A stretch of 64,000 bases of DNA from Amycolatopsis rifamycinica (lineage in GTDB: Bacteria > Actinomycetota > Actinomycetes > Mycobacteriales > Pseudonocardiaceae). The notes under the pieces were generated by a model. The model was not told where the DNA came from. It did no database searches and worked only from the letters and a program-made list of their open reading frames with translations. The stretch spans positions 92,061 through 156,060 of the forward strand of contig NZ_JMQI01000002.1 in assembly GCF_000695625.1 (NCBI RefSeq). Direction: 5' to 3'. The translations under genes and the position numbers were made by a program. Positions within the stretch are counted from its first letter, which is position 1; every line of letters starts with the position of its first letter. Of the stretch, positions 42,974 to 51,525 are shown one piece after another.

Positions 42974-43957
42974 TCAGCTCGGCTCGCGCGGCGGCAGTCC
43001 GGCGGCCCGGTAGATCTCGTCGATCACGGTCATCGTCTCGACCGCGTCGGCCGCCGAGGTCTTCACCGGTGCGCCGTCCAGGACCGCCGCCGCGAAGGCG
43101 TCCAGCTGGTAGGCGTAAGACGCGCGCCGGGGGAACTTCTCCGTGCGGCGCGCGTCGCCGATGCGGACCGACAGGCGGTGGTACGCCTGCGGTGCCACCG
43201 GGTTGACCACCGACAGCGAGCCGCGCGAACCGATCACCTTCGCGCTGATCTTCAGCAGCGACGACGACCACATCGAGCACTCCACCCGCCCGGTGTGGCC
43301 CGACGGGAACCGCAACTCCGCCGTCATGGCCCGGTCCACCGTGGGCGAACGCAGCTTCGCCGAAGCCGACACCACCGCAGGCGTCTCGCCGCCGAACACC
43401 CGGGCCATGTGGACCGCGTAGCAGCCCGCGTCCATCGTCGCCCCGCCCGCCAGGCCGTAGTCGTAGCGGATGTCCGAGAACTTCGGCAGCGGGAAGCACA
43501 ACGCCGTCTCCACGCGCTCCAGCCCGCCCAGCTCGCCCGACGCCACGATCTCCTCCACCCGCAGGGCCAGCGGGTGGTAGCGGTAGTGGAACGCCTCCAT
43601 CACCACGCGGTCGGAGGCGGCCGCCGCCGCGGCGACCTCCCGTGCCTCCGCGGCGTTCGCCGTGAACGGCTTCTCGCACAGGACGTGCTTTCCCGCCGCC
43701 AGGGCCGCGAGCGTCCAGCGCCCGTGCAGGCCGTTCGGCAGCGGGTTGTAGACCGCGTCGATGTCCGGATCCGCCAGGAGCTCGTCGTACGACGAGTGCA
43801 CCCGAGGGATGCGGTGCCTGGTCGCAAACGCTTGCGCGCGCTCAGGTGACCGCGCGGCGATCGCGTCGACCGACACCGCGGGGACCGAGGCGGCGGGCTT
43901 GATCAAGGCCGCGGGCGCGATGCGGGCCGCCCCCAGGATGCCGATCCGCAGGCTCAT
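42974..43957 (-). CDS. Gfo/Idh/MocA-family NAD(P)-dependent oxidoreductase
   Basis: A 327-residue sugar or inositol-type dehydrogenase. The N-terminal Rossmann loop is RIGILGAARIAPAALIKPA. DIDAVYNPLPNGLHGRWTL and the lysine of GKHVLCEKPFTANAAEA (EKP motif) form the active site, with MEAFHYRYHPLA downstream. The C-terminal beta-sheet domain includes GGATMDAGCYAVHMARV, where Asp and His complete the triad. It is transcribed divergently from the amino-acid ABC operon across 96 bases containing two operator-like palindromes, so common regulation is plausible. Substrate unknown. Confidence 0.9.
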   Translation of the reverse strand: MSLRIGILGAARIAPAALIKPAASVPAVSVDAIAARSPERAQAFATRHRIPRVHSSYDELLADPDIDAVYNPLPNGLHGRWTLAALAAGKHVLCEKPFTANAAEAREVAAAAAASDRVVMEAFHYRYHPLALRVEEIVASGELGGLERVETALCFPLPKFSDIRYDYGLAGGATMDAGCYAVHMARVFGGETPAVVSASAKLRSPTVDRAMTAELRFPSGHTGRVECSMWSSSLLKISAKVIGSRGSLSVVNPVAPQAYHRLSVRIGDARRTEKFPRRASYAYQLDAFAAAVLDGAPVKTSAADAVETMTVIDEIYRAAGLPPREPS

Positions 43958-43984
43958 GGCGCGAAGTTAGCACCGAACGACATT

Positions 43985-44018
43985 TCAACTCCCAGTTGAC
44001 CTCTTCAACAACGAGTTG
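43985..44018. promoter_or_regulatory. Two CAAC-N5-GTTG operator sites, 20 bp apart
   Basis: Site 1 TCAACTCCCAGTTGA (43985-43999) is a perfect palindrome around CCC. Site 2 CAACAACGAGTTG (44006-44018) has the same CAAC-N5-GTTG core. Their centres (43992, 44012) are 20 bp apart, two helical turns, between the Gfo/Idh and ABC transporter starts. The DauR-type domain encoded by the last operon gene is a candidate binder. Confidence 0.55.
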
Positions 44019-44053
44019 TAGCGTTCCGGCCAGCCGAACAGTGGAGGTCCGTT

Positions 44054-45001
44054 ATGTCCCGTTCTCGTGCCGCACAGGCAGTGCTGCTCGCGAGCCTCGC
44101 CGTCCTGGTGACGGCTTGTGGTGGCGGTCCGGACGGCGCGGGCGGGACGTCGCAGGCCGCCGGCGCCCCCGCGTCCGGTATCCCGGACACCGCGGCGATC
44201 GTCCAGGGCGTCCAGAAGGACGCCCAGCTCAACGCCGCCTTGCCGGACACCGTCAAGCAGGCGGGCCTGCACCTGGCCTCGAACCTGCAGTCCGCGCCCA
44301 ACAACTTCTACGCCGCCGACGGCAAGACCCCGATCGGCTACGAGGTCGACCTCGCCAAGGCGATCGCCGCCAAGCTCGGCGTCGCCGTCACCCACCAGGA
44401 CATGGCCTTCGGCTCGCTCATCACCAGCCTCCAGTCCGGCCGCATCGACCTGACCATGGCCGGGATGAACGACACGAAGGCCCGCCAGCAGCAGATCGAC
44501 TTCGTCGACTACTTCACCTCCGGCATCACGATCATGATCCGGAAGGGCAACCCCGACGGCATCACCGGCCCGGACACCCTCTGCGGCAAAAACGTCGCCG
44601 TCGTGCAGGGCACCAGCCACCAGAAGTTCGCCACCGAGCAGAGCGCGAAGTGCACGCAGGCCGGCAAGCCCGCGGTCACCGTCACCGCGACCGACAGCGA
44701 CAACCAGAACCAGAACCAGCTCCGCACCGGCCGCGTCCAGGCGATCCTCAACGACCTCCCCAGCGCCGTCTACATCTCGCGCACGGCGGGCGAGGGCAAG
44801 TTCTTCGAGGTCGTCCCCGGTGAGCCGATCGACGGCGGCCCGTACGGCATCGGTGTCAACAAGACCAACACGGCGCTGCGCGACGCGGTGCGGAAGGCAC
44901 TGCAGGCCCTGATCACCGACGGCACCTACGGCAAGATCCTGCAGGCCTGGGGCGTCGAGCAGGGTGCGATCAAGGAGGCCGCCGTCAATGGTGGAGCGTG
45001 A
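44054..45001 (+). CDS. Amino-acid-type ABC transporter substrate-binding lipoprotein
   Basis: A 315-residue extracytoplasmic binding protein (SBP_bac_3 class). A lipoprotein signal with LAVLVTACGGG gives a lipobox and lipidated Cys at about residue 22. The Venus-flytrap domain includes GYEVDLAKAIAAKLGVAVTH, MAFGSLITSLQSGRIDLTMA, QGTSHQKFATEQ and GVNKTNTALRDAVRKALQAL, typical of polar amino-acid binding proteins. It is the first gene of a four-gene operon with permease, ATPase and the aminotransferase/DauR fusion, and it overlaps the permease by 14 bases. Confidence 0.9.
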   Translation: MSRSRAAQAVLLASLAVLVTACGGGPDGAGGTSQAAGAPASGIPDTAAIVQGVQKDAQLNAALPDTVKQAGLHLASNLQSAPNNFYAADGKTPIGYEVDLAKAIAAKLGVAVTHQDMAFGSLITSLQSGRIDLTMAGMNDTKARQQQIDFVDYFTSGITIMIRKGNPDGITGPDTLCGKNVAVVQGTSHQKFATEQSAKCTQAGKPAVTVTATDSDNQNQNQLRTGRVQAILNDLPSAVYISRTAGEGKFFEVVPGEPIDGGPYGIGVNKTNTALRDAVRKALQALITDGTYGKILQAWGVEQGAIKEAAVNGGA

Positions 45002-45866
45002 ACCGCTGCCCATCGTCCGGCTGCGGCACTGGGGCCGCTGGGTCGCCGCCGCGATCATCGTCGCGCTGCTCGTCCTGCTGGGCGTCGCCCTCGGCAACGC
45101 GCAGATCGCGTGGAACCAGGTCCCGGACTTCGTCTTCTACAAGGTGATGGCGACCGGCCTGCTCAACACCGTCGTGCTGGCCGTGCTCTCCCAAGCCGTC
45201 GCGATCGTGCTCGGCATCGTGATCGCCCTGCTGCGCCGCAGCGCCAACCCGGTCGCGCGGTGGTTCGCCGCCGGCTACATCTGGATCTTCCGCGGCCTTC
45301 CGGTGCTGCTGCAGATCCTGCTCTGGTACAACCTGGCGCTCGTCTTCCCGGTCATCGACATCCCGTTCGTCGTCCACGAGCAGACGAACGTGCTGATCAG
45401 CGCGTTCACCGCCGCGTTCCTCGGCCTGGCGCTCAACGAGAGCGCGTACATGGCGGAGATCGTGCGGGCCGGCCTGAACAGCGTCGACAGCGGGCAGACC
45501 GAGGCGGCGAAGTCGATCGGCATGACCCCGGCCGCGACGCTGCGCCGGGTCGTGCTGCCGCAGGCCATGCGCGTGATCATCCCGCCCACCGGCAACGACT
45601 TCATCAACATGCTCAAGGGCACGTCGATGGCGTCGGTGATCGGCGTGACCGAGCTGATCCACGCGGCCAACAACATCTCGTCCAACAACCTGCTGGTCAT
45701 GGAGACGCTGCTGGCCGCGGCCGTCTGGTACATGGTCGTGGTGACCGTCGCCGGCGTCGGCCAGCACTACCTGGAACGCGCGTTCGGGCAGGCCGACCGC
45801 GGGCCGCTCGCCCGCGCGGGCAAGGCGCTGCGCGGCGTGCCGCTGGTGAGGAGTGCCCGTGTCTGA
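44988..45866 (+). CDS. Amino-acid ABC transporter permease
   Basis: A 292-residue HisMQ-type inner-membrane permease. There are about five or six hydrophobic helices (VAAAIIVALLVLLGVALG, TVVLAVLSQAVAIVLGIVIA, WIFRGLPVLLQILLWYNLAL) and the EAA cytoplasmic loop ESAYMAEIVRAGLNSVDSGQ, TEAAKSIGMTPAATLRRVVL that docks on the ATPase. The ATG at 44988 lies 9 bases after AAGGAGG inside the end of the binding-protein gene. A single permease probably homodimerises. Its stop overlaps the ATPase start. Confidence 0.9.
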   Translation: MVEREPLPIVRLRHWGRWVAAAIIVALLVLLGVALGNAQIAWNQVPDFVFYKVMATGLLNTVVLAVLSQAVAIVLGIVIALLRRSANPVARWFAAGYIWIFRGLPVLLQILLWYNLALVFPVIDIPFVVHEQTNVLISAFTAAFLGLALNESAYMAEIVRAGLNSVDSGQTEAAKSIGMTPAATLRRVVLPQAMRVIIPPTGNDFINMLKGTSMASVIGVTELIHAANNISSNNLLVMETLLAAAVWYMVVVTVAGVGQHYLERAFGQADRGPLARAGKALRGVPLVRSARV

Positions 45867-46626
45867 GCCATTGCTGCGCGCGGTCGGGGTCCGGAAGTCC
45901 TACGGCCACACCGAAGTCCTCGGCGGCATCGACCTCGAAGTCCACAAGGGACAGGTCGTCTGCCTGCTCGGCCCGTCCGGCGCCGGGAAGAGCACGTTCC
46001 TGCGCTGCATCAACCACCTGGAGACCATCGACGCCGGCCAGATCTGGGTCGACGGCGAGCCCATCGGCTTCCGGCAGCGCGGCGGCAAGCTGTACGAACT
46101 GCGCGAACGCGAGGTGGCGCGCCAGCGGCGTGACATCGGCATGGTGTTCCAGCGGTTCAACCTGTTCGCGCACCGGACGGCGCTGGAGAACGTCGTCGAA
46201 GGCCCGATCCGGGTGCTCGGCGTGCGGCCCGACGACGCCCGGAAGCAGGGGCTCGAGCTGCTCGACCGCGTCGGGCTGGCCCACCGCGCCGACGCCTACC
46301 CGGCGCAGCTGTCCGGCGGGCAGCAGCAGCGGGTCGCGATCGCCCGGTCGCTGGCCATGAAGCCGAAGCTGATGCTGTTCGACGAGCCGACGTCGGCGCT
46401 GGACCCGGAGCTGGTCGGCGAGGTACTGGAAGTCATGAGTACGTTGGCGGGGGAGGGGATGACGATGGTCGTCGTGACGCACGAAATGAGCTTCGCCGCG
46501 GAGGCCGCCGACGAGGTGGTGTTCCTGGCCGACGGCGCCGTCGTCGAGACGGGGCCGCCTTCGGAAGTGCTGAGCGCGCCGAAGCACGACCGCACCCGGC
46601 AGTTCCTGGCGAGGATCCTCGCGTGA
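45859..46626 (+). CDS. Amino-acid ABC transporter ATPase
   Basis: A 255-residue GlnQ/HisP-type ATPase. Walker A is GPSGAGKST, Q-loop VFQRFNLFAH, signature LSGGQQQRVAIARSL, Walker B LMLFDEPTSALD and H-loop VVVTHEMSFA. I choose the GTG at 45859, which has GGTGAGGAG 5-6 bases upstream and overlaps the permease end; an in-frame GTG at 45853 is less well placed. The final TGA overlaps the GTG of the fusion gene by 4 bases, so all four operon genes are coupled. Confidence 0.9.
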   Translation: MSEPLLRAVGVRKSYGHTEVLGGIDLEVHKGQVVCLLGPSGAGKSTFLRCINHLETIDAGQIWVDGEPIGFRQRGGKLYELREREVARQRRDIGMVFQRFNLFAHRTALENVVEGPIRVLGVRPDDARKQGLELLDRVGLAHRADAYPAQLSGGQQQRVAIARSLAMKPKLMLFDEPTSALDPELVGEVLEVMSTLAGEGMTMVVVTHEMSFAAEAADEVVFLADGAVVETGPPSEVLSAPKHDRTRQFLARILA

Positions 46627-48341
46627 CGCGAATTTCGCCCCGGTACCTGCTGCAGTTCGACGAGCCCACCGGCTACCTCGACTTCGCCCGGTTCGGCCCG
46701 CCGTCGCACGCGGTGCTCGACACGACGGCCGCCCTGCTCGACCAGGCGACCACGGCCGGGCCGTCCACAGTGGACGAGCTGATGCGGCAGGAGATCCGGG
46801 CCAAGGCCGCCGCCGCGCGGCTGTCCGGCTCGGACACCGACCACACCGTGCTGCTGCCCCACACCAGCCTGGGCCTGTTCCAGGCGGCGTTCCACAGCTC
46901 CGGCGAAGTGCTGGTGCCGGCGTCGGAGTTCCCGGCCAACACCTACCCGTGGGCACGGGCCGAGCAGGCCGGCCGGCTGCGCGTCCGCCGCCTGAGCAGC
47001 GGGTACGTGACGCCCGAGCGGGTCGCCGACGCGCTGACGCCGGAGATCACGACGGTCAGCGTCAGCGCCGTCGACTTCCGCACCGGCTACCGCGCCGACC
47101 TCGCCGCGTTGCGCGACGTCGTCGGCGACCGGCTCCTGGTCGTCGACGGCATCCAGGGTTTCGGCGTCGTCGAGGAGCCGTGGGAGGTCGCCGACGTCCT
47201 GGTCGTCGGCGGGCAGAAGTGGCTGCGCGCGGGCTGGGGCACCGGCTTCGCGGTGCTGTCCGACCGCGCACTGGACCGGATGGACCCGGTGCTGTCGGGC
47301 TGGACCGGCGCGCGCGACCCGGGCCTGTTCGACGACGAAATCCACCCGCCGGACGCCACCGCGCAGGCCTGGTCGATCTCCAACCTCAGCCCGATCACCT
47401 CCGGCGCGTTCGCCGAGGCCCTCGAGCTGGTCGAGGACGCGGGGCCCGGCGCCATCGCGGCGCGGATCGCCGAGCGGATCGGCGCCTTCGAGGAGGTACT
47501 GGCGTCCTGCGGCGCCGAAGTCGTCTCGGCGACCGAGCGGCGGGCCGGGATCCTCGCGTTCACCCTGCCCGGCCACCCCGCCGAGCAGGTCGGCGCCGCG
47601 CTGGCCAACGCCGGGATCGCCGCGACCGTGCGGCCCGAGCACGTCCGCCTCTCGCCGCACGCATCGACTCCGGCGGCCGCGGCCGATCTGCTCCGGGAAG
47701 CACTGGAGACGCTGACCGCGCCTCGCCGTCCGACGGTCGTCCCCGCCGCGGGCGCGACGACGCACGAGGTGCTCACCGCGCTGGTGCCGGCCATCCCGGG
47801 GCTCGCGGCGATGCTCGGCCCGGGCAACGAAGTCCTGCTGCACGACCTGAGCCGGCTGCCGGACTCGATCATCGCCATCGCCGGCGACCTCACCGGCCGC
47901 CGGGTCGGCGGCCCGATGACCGACCTGCTGCTCGGCCTGGTCCGCCGCGGCACCACCCAGGACCTGACGAACTACCGCACGCACGGCCCGGACGGCCGTC
48001 CGATCCGCTCTTCGACGCTGTTCCTGCGGGACGCCGACGGGGTCGCGGTGGGCTGCCTGTGCGTCAACAGCGTCGAGGAGGCCGCGTCGCCCGGCGGCCA
48101 CGGCGAGCCGGAGACTTTCCCACCGGACGTCGACAGCCTGCAGCGGTTCCTCGTCGACCGGGCGGTGACGAAGGCCGGCATCCCGGTGGACCTGATGAAG
48201 AAGCGCCACAAGGCGGCGGTCGTGCGGGAGCTCGACGAAGCCGGTTATTTCCTCATCAAGGACGCGGTCGACCACCTGGCCGGGCGCCTCGACGTCACGC
48301 GGTACACGATCTACAACTACCTCAACGAGATCCGCGCCTGA
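46623..48341 (+). CDS. Aminotransferase class V fused to YheO/DauR-type PAS-HTH regulator
   Basis: A 572-residue two-part protein. Residues 1 to ~365 are a class-V PLP enzyme (cysteine-desulfurase / serine-pyruvate aminotransferase fold): PASEFPANTYPWARAE, SVSAVDFRTGYRADL, the PLP-binding Lys199 in VVGGQKWLRAGWGTGF and a C-terminal small domain (LPGHPAEQVGAALANAGI). Residues ~373-490 match the YheO PAS sensor (GNEVLLHDLSRLPDSIIAIA). Residues ~505-572 match the DauR HTH (PVDLMKKRHKAAVVRELDEA, LDVTRYTIYNYLNEI). No frameshift or stop separates the parts. It is last in the amino-acid ABC operon, and probably links catabolism and gene control for the imported compound. Free-standing DauR represses D-arginine genes; ligand here unknown. 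Confidence 0.85.
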   Translation: MTRISPRYLLQFDEPTGYLDFARFGPPSHAVLDTTAALLDQATTAGPSTVDELMRQEIRAKAAAARLSGSDTDHTVLLPHTSLGLFQAAFHSSGEVLVPASEFPANTYPWARAEQAGRLRVRRLSSGYVTPERVADALTPEITTVSVSAVDFRTGYRADLAALRDVVGDRLLVVDGIQGFGVVEEPWEVADVLVVGGQKWLRAGWGTGFAVLSDRALDRMDPVLSGWTGARDPGLFDDEIHPPDATAQAWSISNLSPITSGAFAEALELVEDAGPGAIAARIAERIGAFEEVLASCGAEVVSATERRAGILAFTLPGHPAEQVGAALANAGIAATVRPEHVRLSPHASTPAAAADLLREALETLTAPRRPTVVPAAGATTHEVLTALVPAIPGLAAMLGPGNEVLLHDLSRLPDSIIAIAGDLTGRRVGGPMTDLLLGLVRRGTTQDLTNYRTHGPDGRPIRSSTLFLRDADGVAVGCLCVNSVEEAASPGGHGEPETFPPDVDSLQRFLVDRAVTKAGIPVDLMKKRHKAAVVRELDEAGYFLIKDAVDHLAGRLDVTRYTIYNYLNEIRA

Positions 48342-48375
48342 TCGGCCCTTGCCAGCCGCGTGCTCCGGGCGGACC

Positions 48376-48762
48376 ATGGCCCGCATGACCGAACCGGACA
48401 CGCGGGCCCTGGTCCGGCTCGAAGCCGACGGCGAGGCGGACGCCGAAGAGTCCGACCTGCTCGCCCGCCGCCTGCGCGCCGAGCTGGGCGAACTGGACGT
48501 GGACGTGCTGCCGGTCCCCGGAGAGCTGCCGCCGGGCGCGAAGGCCGCGGACCCGGTGACGATCGGGTCGTTGATGGTGGCCTTCAGCGCGGCCGGCGGG
48601 GTGTTCCCCGGCCTGGTCGAGACCCTGCGCGAGTGGCTGGGCCGCCAGGCGGGCCGGCACCGGATCAAGGTGACGATCGACGGCGACACCGTCGAGCTGG
48701 AACGCGCGACGACGGCCGAACGCCAGGAGCTGATCGAGGCGTTCGTCCGCCGCCACGCCTAG
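48376..48762 (+). CDS. EACC1-like effector-associated small protein, orphan
   Basis: A 128-residue protein resembling effector-associated constant component 1 (EACC1), known from predicted conflict systems of multicellular bacteria. The pattern fits: an acidic first strand, a linker (GELPPGAKAADPVTIGSLMV), a hydrophobic helix (AFSAAGGVFPGLVETLREWL) and a last alpha-beta unit (HRIKVTIDGDTVELERATTA, then ERQELIEAFVRRH). Usually such genes sit next to caspase-like or other effector genes; here the neighbours are a metabolic operon and a peptidase, so it is an orphan. An ATG at 48385 is an alternative start. Confidence 0.65.
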   Translation: MARMTEPDTRALVRLEADGEADAEESDLLARRLRAELGELDVDVLPVPGELPPGAKAADPVTIGSLMVAFSAAGGVFPGLVETLREWLGRQAGRHRIKVTIDGDTVELERATTAERQELIEAFVRRHA

Positions 48763-48899
48763 CGACCGCACGGGGTCCAAGAACGTCCTCGCCACCCGAT
48801 TTCCCCCTTTCGTAGGGCGTTCCTGCGCGGCTGTCCCGCCGGACCCCGCGCCGGGACTAGGGTTCTCCCGCTCGAAGACGCTGGGAAAGGGAGAAATCA

Positions 48900-50474
48900 G
48901 TGAGACGTGCCCTCTTCGCCGCCGTGGCCGCCGCGGCATCGGTGGCGTCCGCGCTCGTGGCCGCCCCGGCCGCGAGCGCCGCGCCCGCGGGACCGGCGTC
49001 GATCGCCTGGGGACCGTGCACCGATGCCACGCTGGCCGGCGCCGGCGCCGAATGCGGCTACCTCGCCGTGCCGCTCGACTACCGCAAGCCGGCCGGCGAA
49101 CAGGTCCAGCTCGCCGTCAGCCGCGTCAAGCACAAGGTGCCCGACGCGCAGTACCAGGGCGTCATGCTGACCAACCCCGGCGGCCCCGGCGGTTCCGGCC
49201 TGCTGCTGGCCACCCGCGGATCCCGGGTGCCCGGCCACGCCGGCGACGCCTACGACTGGATCGGCTTCGACCCGCGCGGGGTCGGCGCCAGCAAGCCCGC
49301 GCTGAGCTGCGACCCGAACTACATGGACTACAACCGGCCGCAGTACGCGCCGTTCACCCCGCAGCTGGAGAAGACCTGGCTGAACCGCTCCAAGGGGTAC
49401 GCCGAAGCCTGCGCGAAGAACAACTCGCGCGCGCTGCTGGAGAACATGAAGACGACCGACACGGTCCAGGACATGGACTCCCTCCGCAAGGCGCTCGGCC
49501 AGCGGCAGCTGAACTTCTACGGCTACTCCTACGGCACCTACCTCGGCCAGGTCTACGGCACGCTGTACCCGCACAACGTCCGCCGGATGGTGCTCGACTC
49601 GACCGTCGACCCGCGCGGCGTCTGGTACCGCGCCAACCTGAACCAGGACGTCGCCTTCGACCAGAACATCCTGATCTGGTTCGGCTGGCTCGCCCAGCAC
49701 GACGACGTCTACCACCTCGGCAAGACCCAGGCCGCGGTGCGGCGGGTGGTGAACGAGCAGCTGCTCAAGACGTCCTTCACCCCGGCCGGCGGCGTGATCG
49801 GGCCCGACGAGATCCTCGACGTCATCCAGCAGGCGAGCTACTACCAGCTGCGGTGGACGCTGCTGGGCGACGCGCTGTCCCGGTTCGTCAACCAGGGTGA
49901 CTGGCAGAACTGGAAGTCGCTCTTCGAGGCCTTCGGCGGCCGCGGCGACGACAACGGTTACGCGGTGTACCTCGCCGTGCAGTGCACCGACGTCCAGTGG
50001 CCGCAGAGCTGGCCGCAGTGGAAGCGCGACAACTGGCAGACCTTCGCCAAGGCACCGTACTTCACCTGGCAGAACGCGTGGTTCAACGCGCCCTGCCTGT
50101 ACTGGCCCGCCAAGGCGGGCAAGCCGGTCAAGGTCGACGGGCGCGGGGTGCAGAGCGTCCTGATGATCGACGAGACGCTCGACGCGGCGACGCCCTTCGA
50201 GGGCAGCCTCGAGGTCCGCAGCCGGTTCCCGGGTGCCTCGCTGATCGCGGAGCCCGGCGGCACCAGCCACGCGATCACCCCGCGCGGCAACGCGTGCGTC
50301 GACACCAAGATCGCGGCTTACCTGGCGACGGGCGCGCTCCCGGCCCGCAAGCCGGGCCGCACGGCCGACGTCGAGTGCGCCCCGCTGCCGCAGCCGACGC
50401 CGCCGGCGCCCACGGCCGCCAAGGCCGACGTCGCGGCGACGCAGGGCGTGGTCGCCGGGCGGTTCGCCGGCTGA
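48900..50474 (+). CDS. Secreted alpha/beta hydrolase, tripeptidyl aminopeptidase (TAP/SlpD-like)
   Basis: A 524-residue secreted serine peptidase of the TAP family that removes N-terminal tripeptides, common in Streptomyces. GTG start at 48900; signal peptide of ~28 residues (ASALVAAPAASAAPA). The oxyanion region is NPGGPGGSG, and the nucleophile is Ser210 in YGYSYGTYLG. The acid is Asp428 in DETLDAATP, with His457 in GTSHAI. The conserved WDPRG-like motif is IGFDPRGVGAS. A TAP C-terminal domain and an Ala/Pro-rich tail complete it. A perfect terminator follows 19 bases after the stop. Confidence 0.9.
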   Translation: MRRALFAAVAAAASVASALVAAPAASAAPAGPASIAWGPCTDATLAGAGAECGYLAVPLDYRKPAGEQVQLAVSRVKHKVPDAQYQGVMLTNPGGPGGSGLLLATRGSRVPGHAGDAYDWIGFDPRGVGASKPALSCDPNYMDYNRPQYAPFTPQLEKTWLNRSKGYAEACAKNNSRALLENMKTTDTVQDMDSLRKALGQRQLNFYGYSYGTYLGQVYGTLYPHNVRRMVLDSTVDPRGVWYRANLNQDVAFDQNILIWFGWLAQHDDVYHLGKTQAAVRRVVNEQLLKTSFTPAGGVIGPDEILDVIQQASYYQLRWTLLGDALSRFVNQGDWQNWKSLFEAFGGRGDDNGYAVYLAVQCTDVQWPQSWPQWKRDNWQTFAKAPYFTWQNAWFNAPCLYWPAKAGKPVKVDGRGVQSVLMIDETLDAATPFEGSLEVRSRFPGASLIAEPGGTSHAITPRGNACVDTKIAAYLATGALPARKPGRTADVECAPLPQPTPPAPTAAKADVAATQGVVAGRFAG

Positions 50475-50493
50475 CCAGCGCACACCCTGGGAA

Positions 50494-50528
50494 AGGGGTG
50501 CCGGGCACGCTGCCCGGCACCCCTTTTT
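50494..50528 (+). terminator. Rho-independent terminator after the TAP-like peptidase gene
   Basis: A perfect 14-bp stem, AGGGGTGCCGGGCA (50494-50507) with TGCCCGGCACCCCT (50511-50524), a 3-base loop, and TTTTT at 50524-50528. Confidence 0.92.
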
Positions 50529-50565
50529 CGTGCTTTCCGGCGCCGGGCACTTTGAAGACGCGTGG

Positions 50566-50607
50566 ACTTTGTGTTACAAAGTGACCAGCAACTTTGCGAT
50601 ACAAAGT
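50566..50607. promoter_or_regulatory. Twin ACTTTG-N5-CAAAGT operators before the ABC-2 operon
   Basis: Two 17-bp palindromes, 50566-50582 and 50591-50607, both ACTTTG/CAAAGT with 5-bp spacers and 25 bp between starts. They lie just upstream of the ribosome binding site of the ABC ATPase. The winged-helix regulator at 52931-53242 in the same operon is the probable binder. Confidence 0.65.
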
Positions 50608-50625
50608 CCACGAAAGGAGGGCGCC

Positions 50626-51525
50626 ATGACTGGGGGACCGGCGTTCGCGCTCCACGGCCTCACCAAACGGTTCGGGCAGGTCACGGCGGTCGGCGGGGTG
50701 TCCGTCGAGGTCGCGCCCGGCGAGGTCGTCGCGCTGCTCGGGCCGAACGGCGCGGGCAAGTCGACCACCGTCGACATGCTGCTCGGCCTGACCAAGCCGG
50801 ACGCGGGGGAGGTGATCGTCGCGGGGGGCAGCCCGCGCGAAGCCGTCGACCGGGGGCTCGTCGGCGCGATGATGCAGAACGGCGCGCTGCTGCCGGACGT
50901 CACGGTCGGCGAGATCGTCGCCCTGGTCGTCTCGACGCACGAGAAGCCGCTGCCCGCCGAAGAGGTGATCGCCCGGGCGGGCCTGGGCAAGCTCGTGAAA
51001 CGCCGCTGCGGCAAGCTGTCCGGCGGGGAGCGGCAGCGCGTCCGGTTCGCGCTCGCCCTGGCCGGCGACCCGCGGCTGCTCGTGCTCGACGAGCCCACCG
51101 CGGCGATGGACGTCGACGGCAGGCGCGCGTTCTGGGCGGCCATCCGCGAGTTCGCCGCCGGCGGCCGGACCGTGCTGTTCGCGACGCACTACCTCGCCGA
51201 AGCCGAGGACTACGCCGACCGCGTCGTGCTGCTGCGCCACGGCGCCGTCGTCGCCGACGGCCCGGTCGCCGAAGTCCGCGCCGCGGTGTCCGGCCGGGTC
51301 CTCAGGTCCGTCGTCCCGGGCGCCACCGAAGCCGGGCTGGCCGCGCTTCCCGGCGTCACGAGCGTGCAGCTGCGCGGTGGCCGCGCCGAGCTGGCCTGCG
51401 CCGACTCCGACGCGGCGATCCGCGCCCTGCTGGCGGCGCACCCGGACGCGTCCGGCATCGAAATCACCGCGCTCGGCCTCGAAGAGGCCTTCCTGGCGCT
51501 GACCGCCGAGGAGGCCGCCGCGTGA
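50626..51525 (+). CDS. ABC transporter ATPase (drug/multidrug ABC-2 type)
   Basis: A 299-residue ATPase of the CcmA/DrrA class. Walker A GPNGAGKST, Q-loop MMQNGALLPD, signature LSGGERQRVRFALAL, Walker B LLVLDEPTAAMD and H-loop LFATHYLAEAE. A C-terminal extension of ~80 residues (GVTSVQLRGGRAELACADSD) is typical of drug-exporter ATPases. ATG at 50626 after AAAGGAGG. It overlaps the permease by 4 bases. Twin palindromes in the promoter suggest derepression by a substrate. Confidence 0.92.
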   Translation: MTGGPAFALHGLTKRFGQVTAVGGVSVEVAPGEVVALLGPNGAGKSTTVDMLLGLTKPDAGEVIVAGGSPREAVDRGLVGAMMQNGALLPDVTVGEIVALVVSTHEKPLPAEEVIARAGLGKLVKRRCGKLSGGERQRVRFALALAGDPRLLVLDEPTAAMDVDGRRAFWAAIREFAAGGRTVLFATHYLAEAEDYADRVVLLRHGAVVADGPVAEVRAAVSGRVLRSVVPGATEAGLAALPGVTSVQLRGGRAELACADSDAAIRALLAAHPDASGIEITALGLEEAFLALTAEEAAA

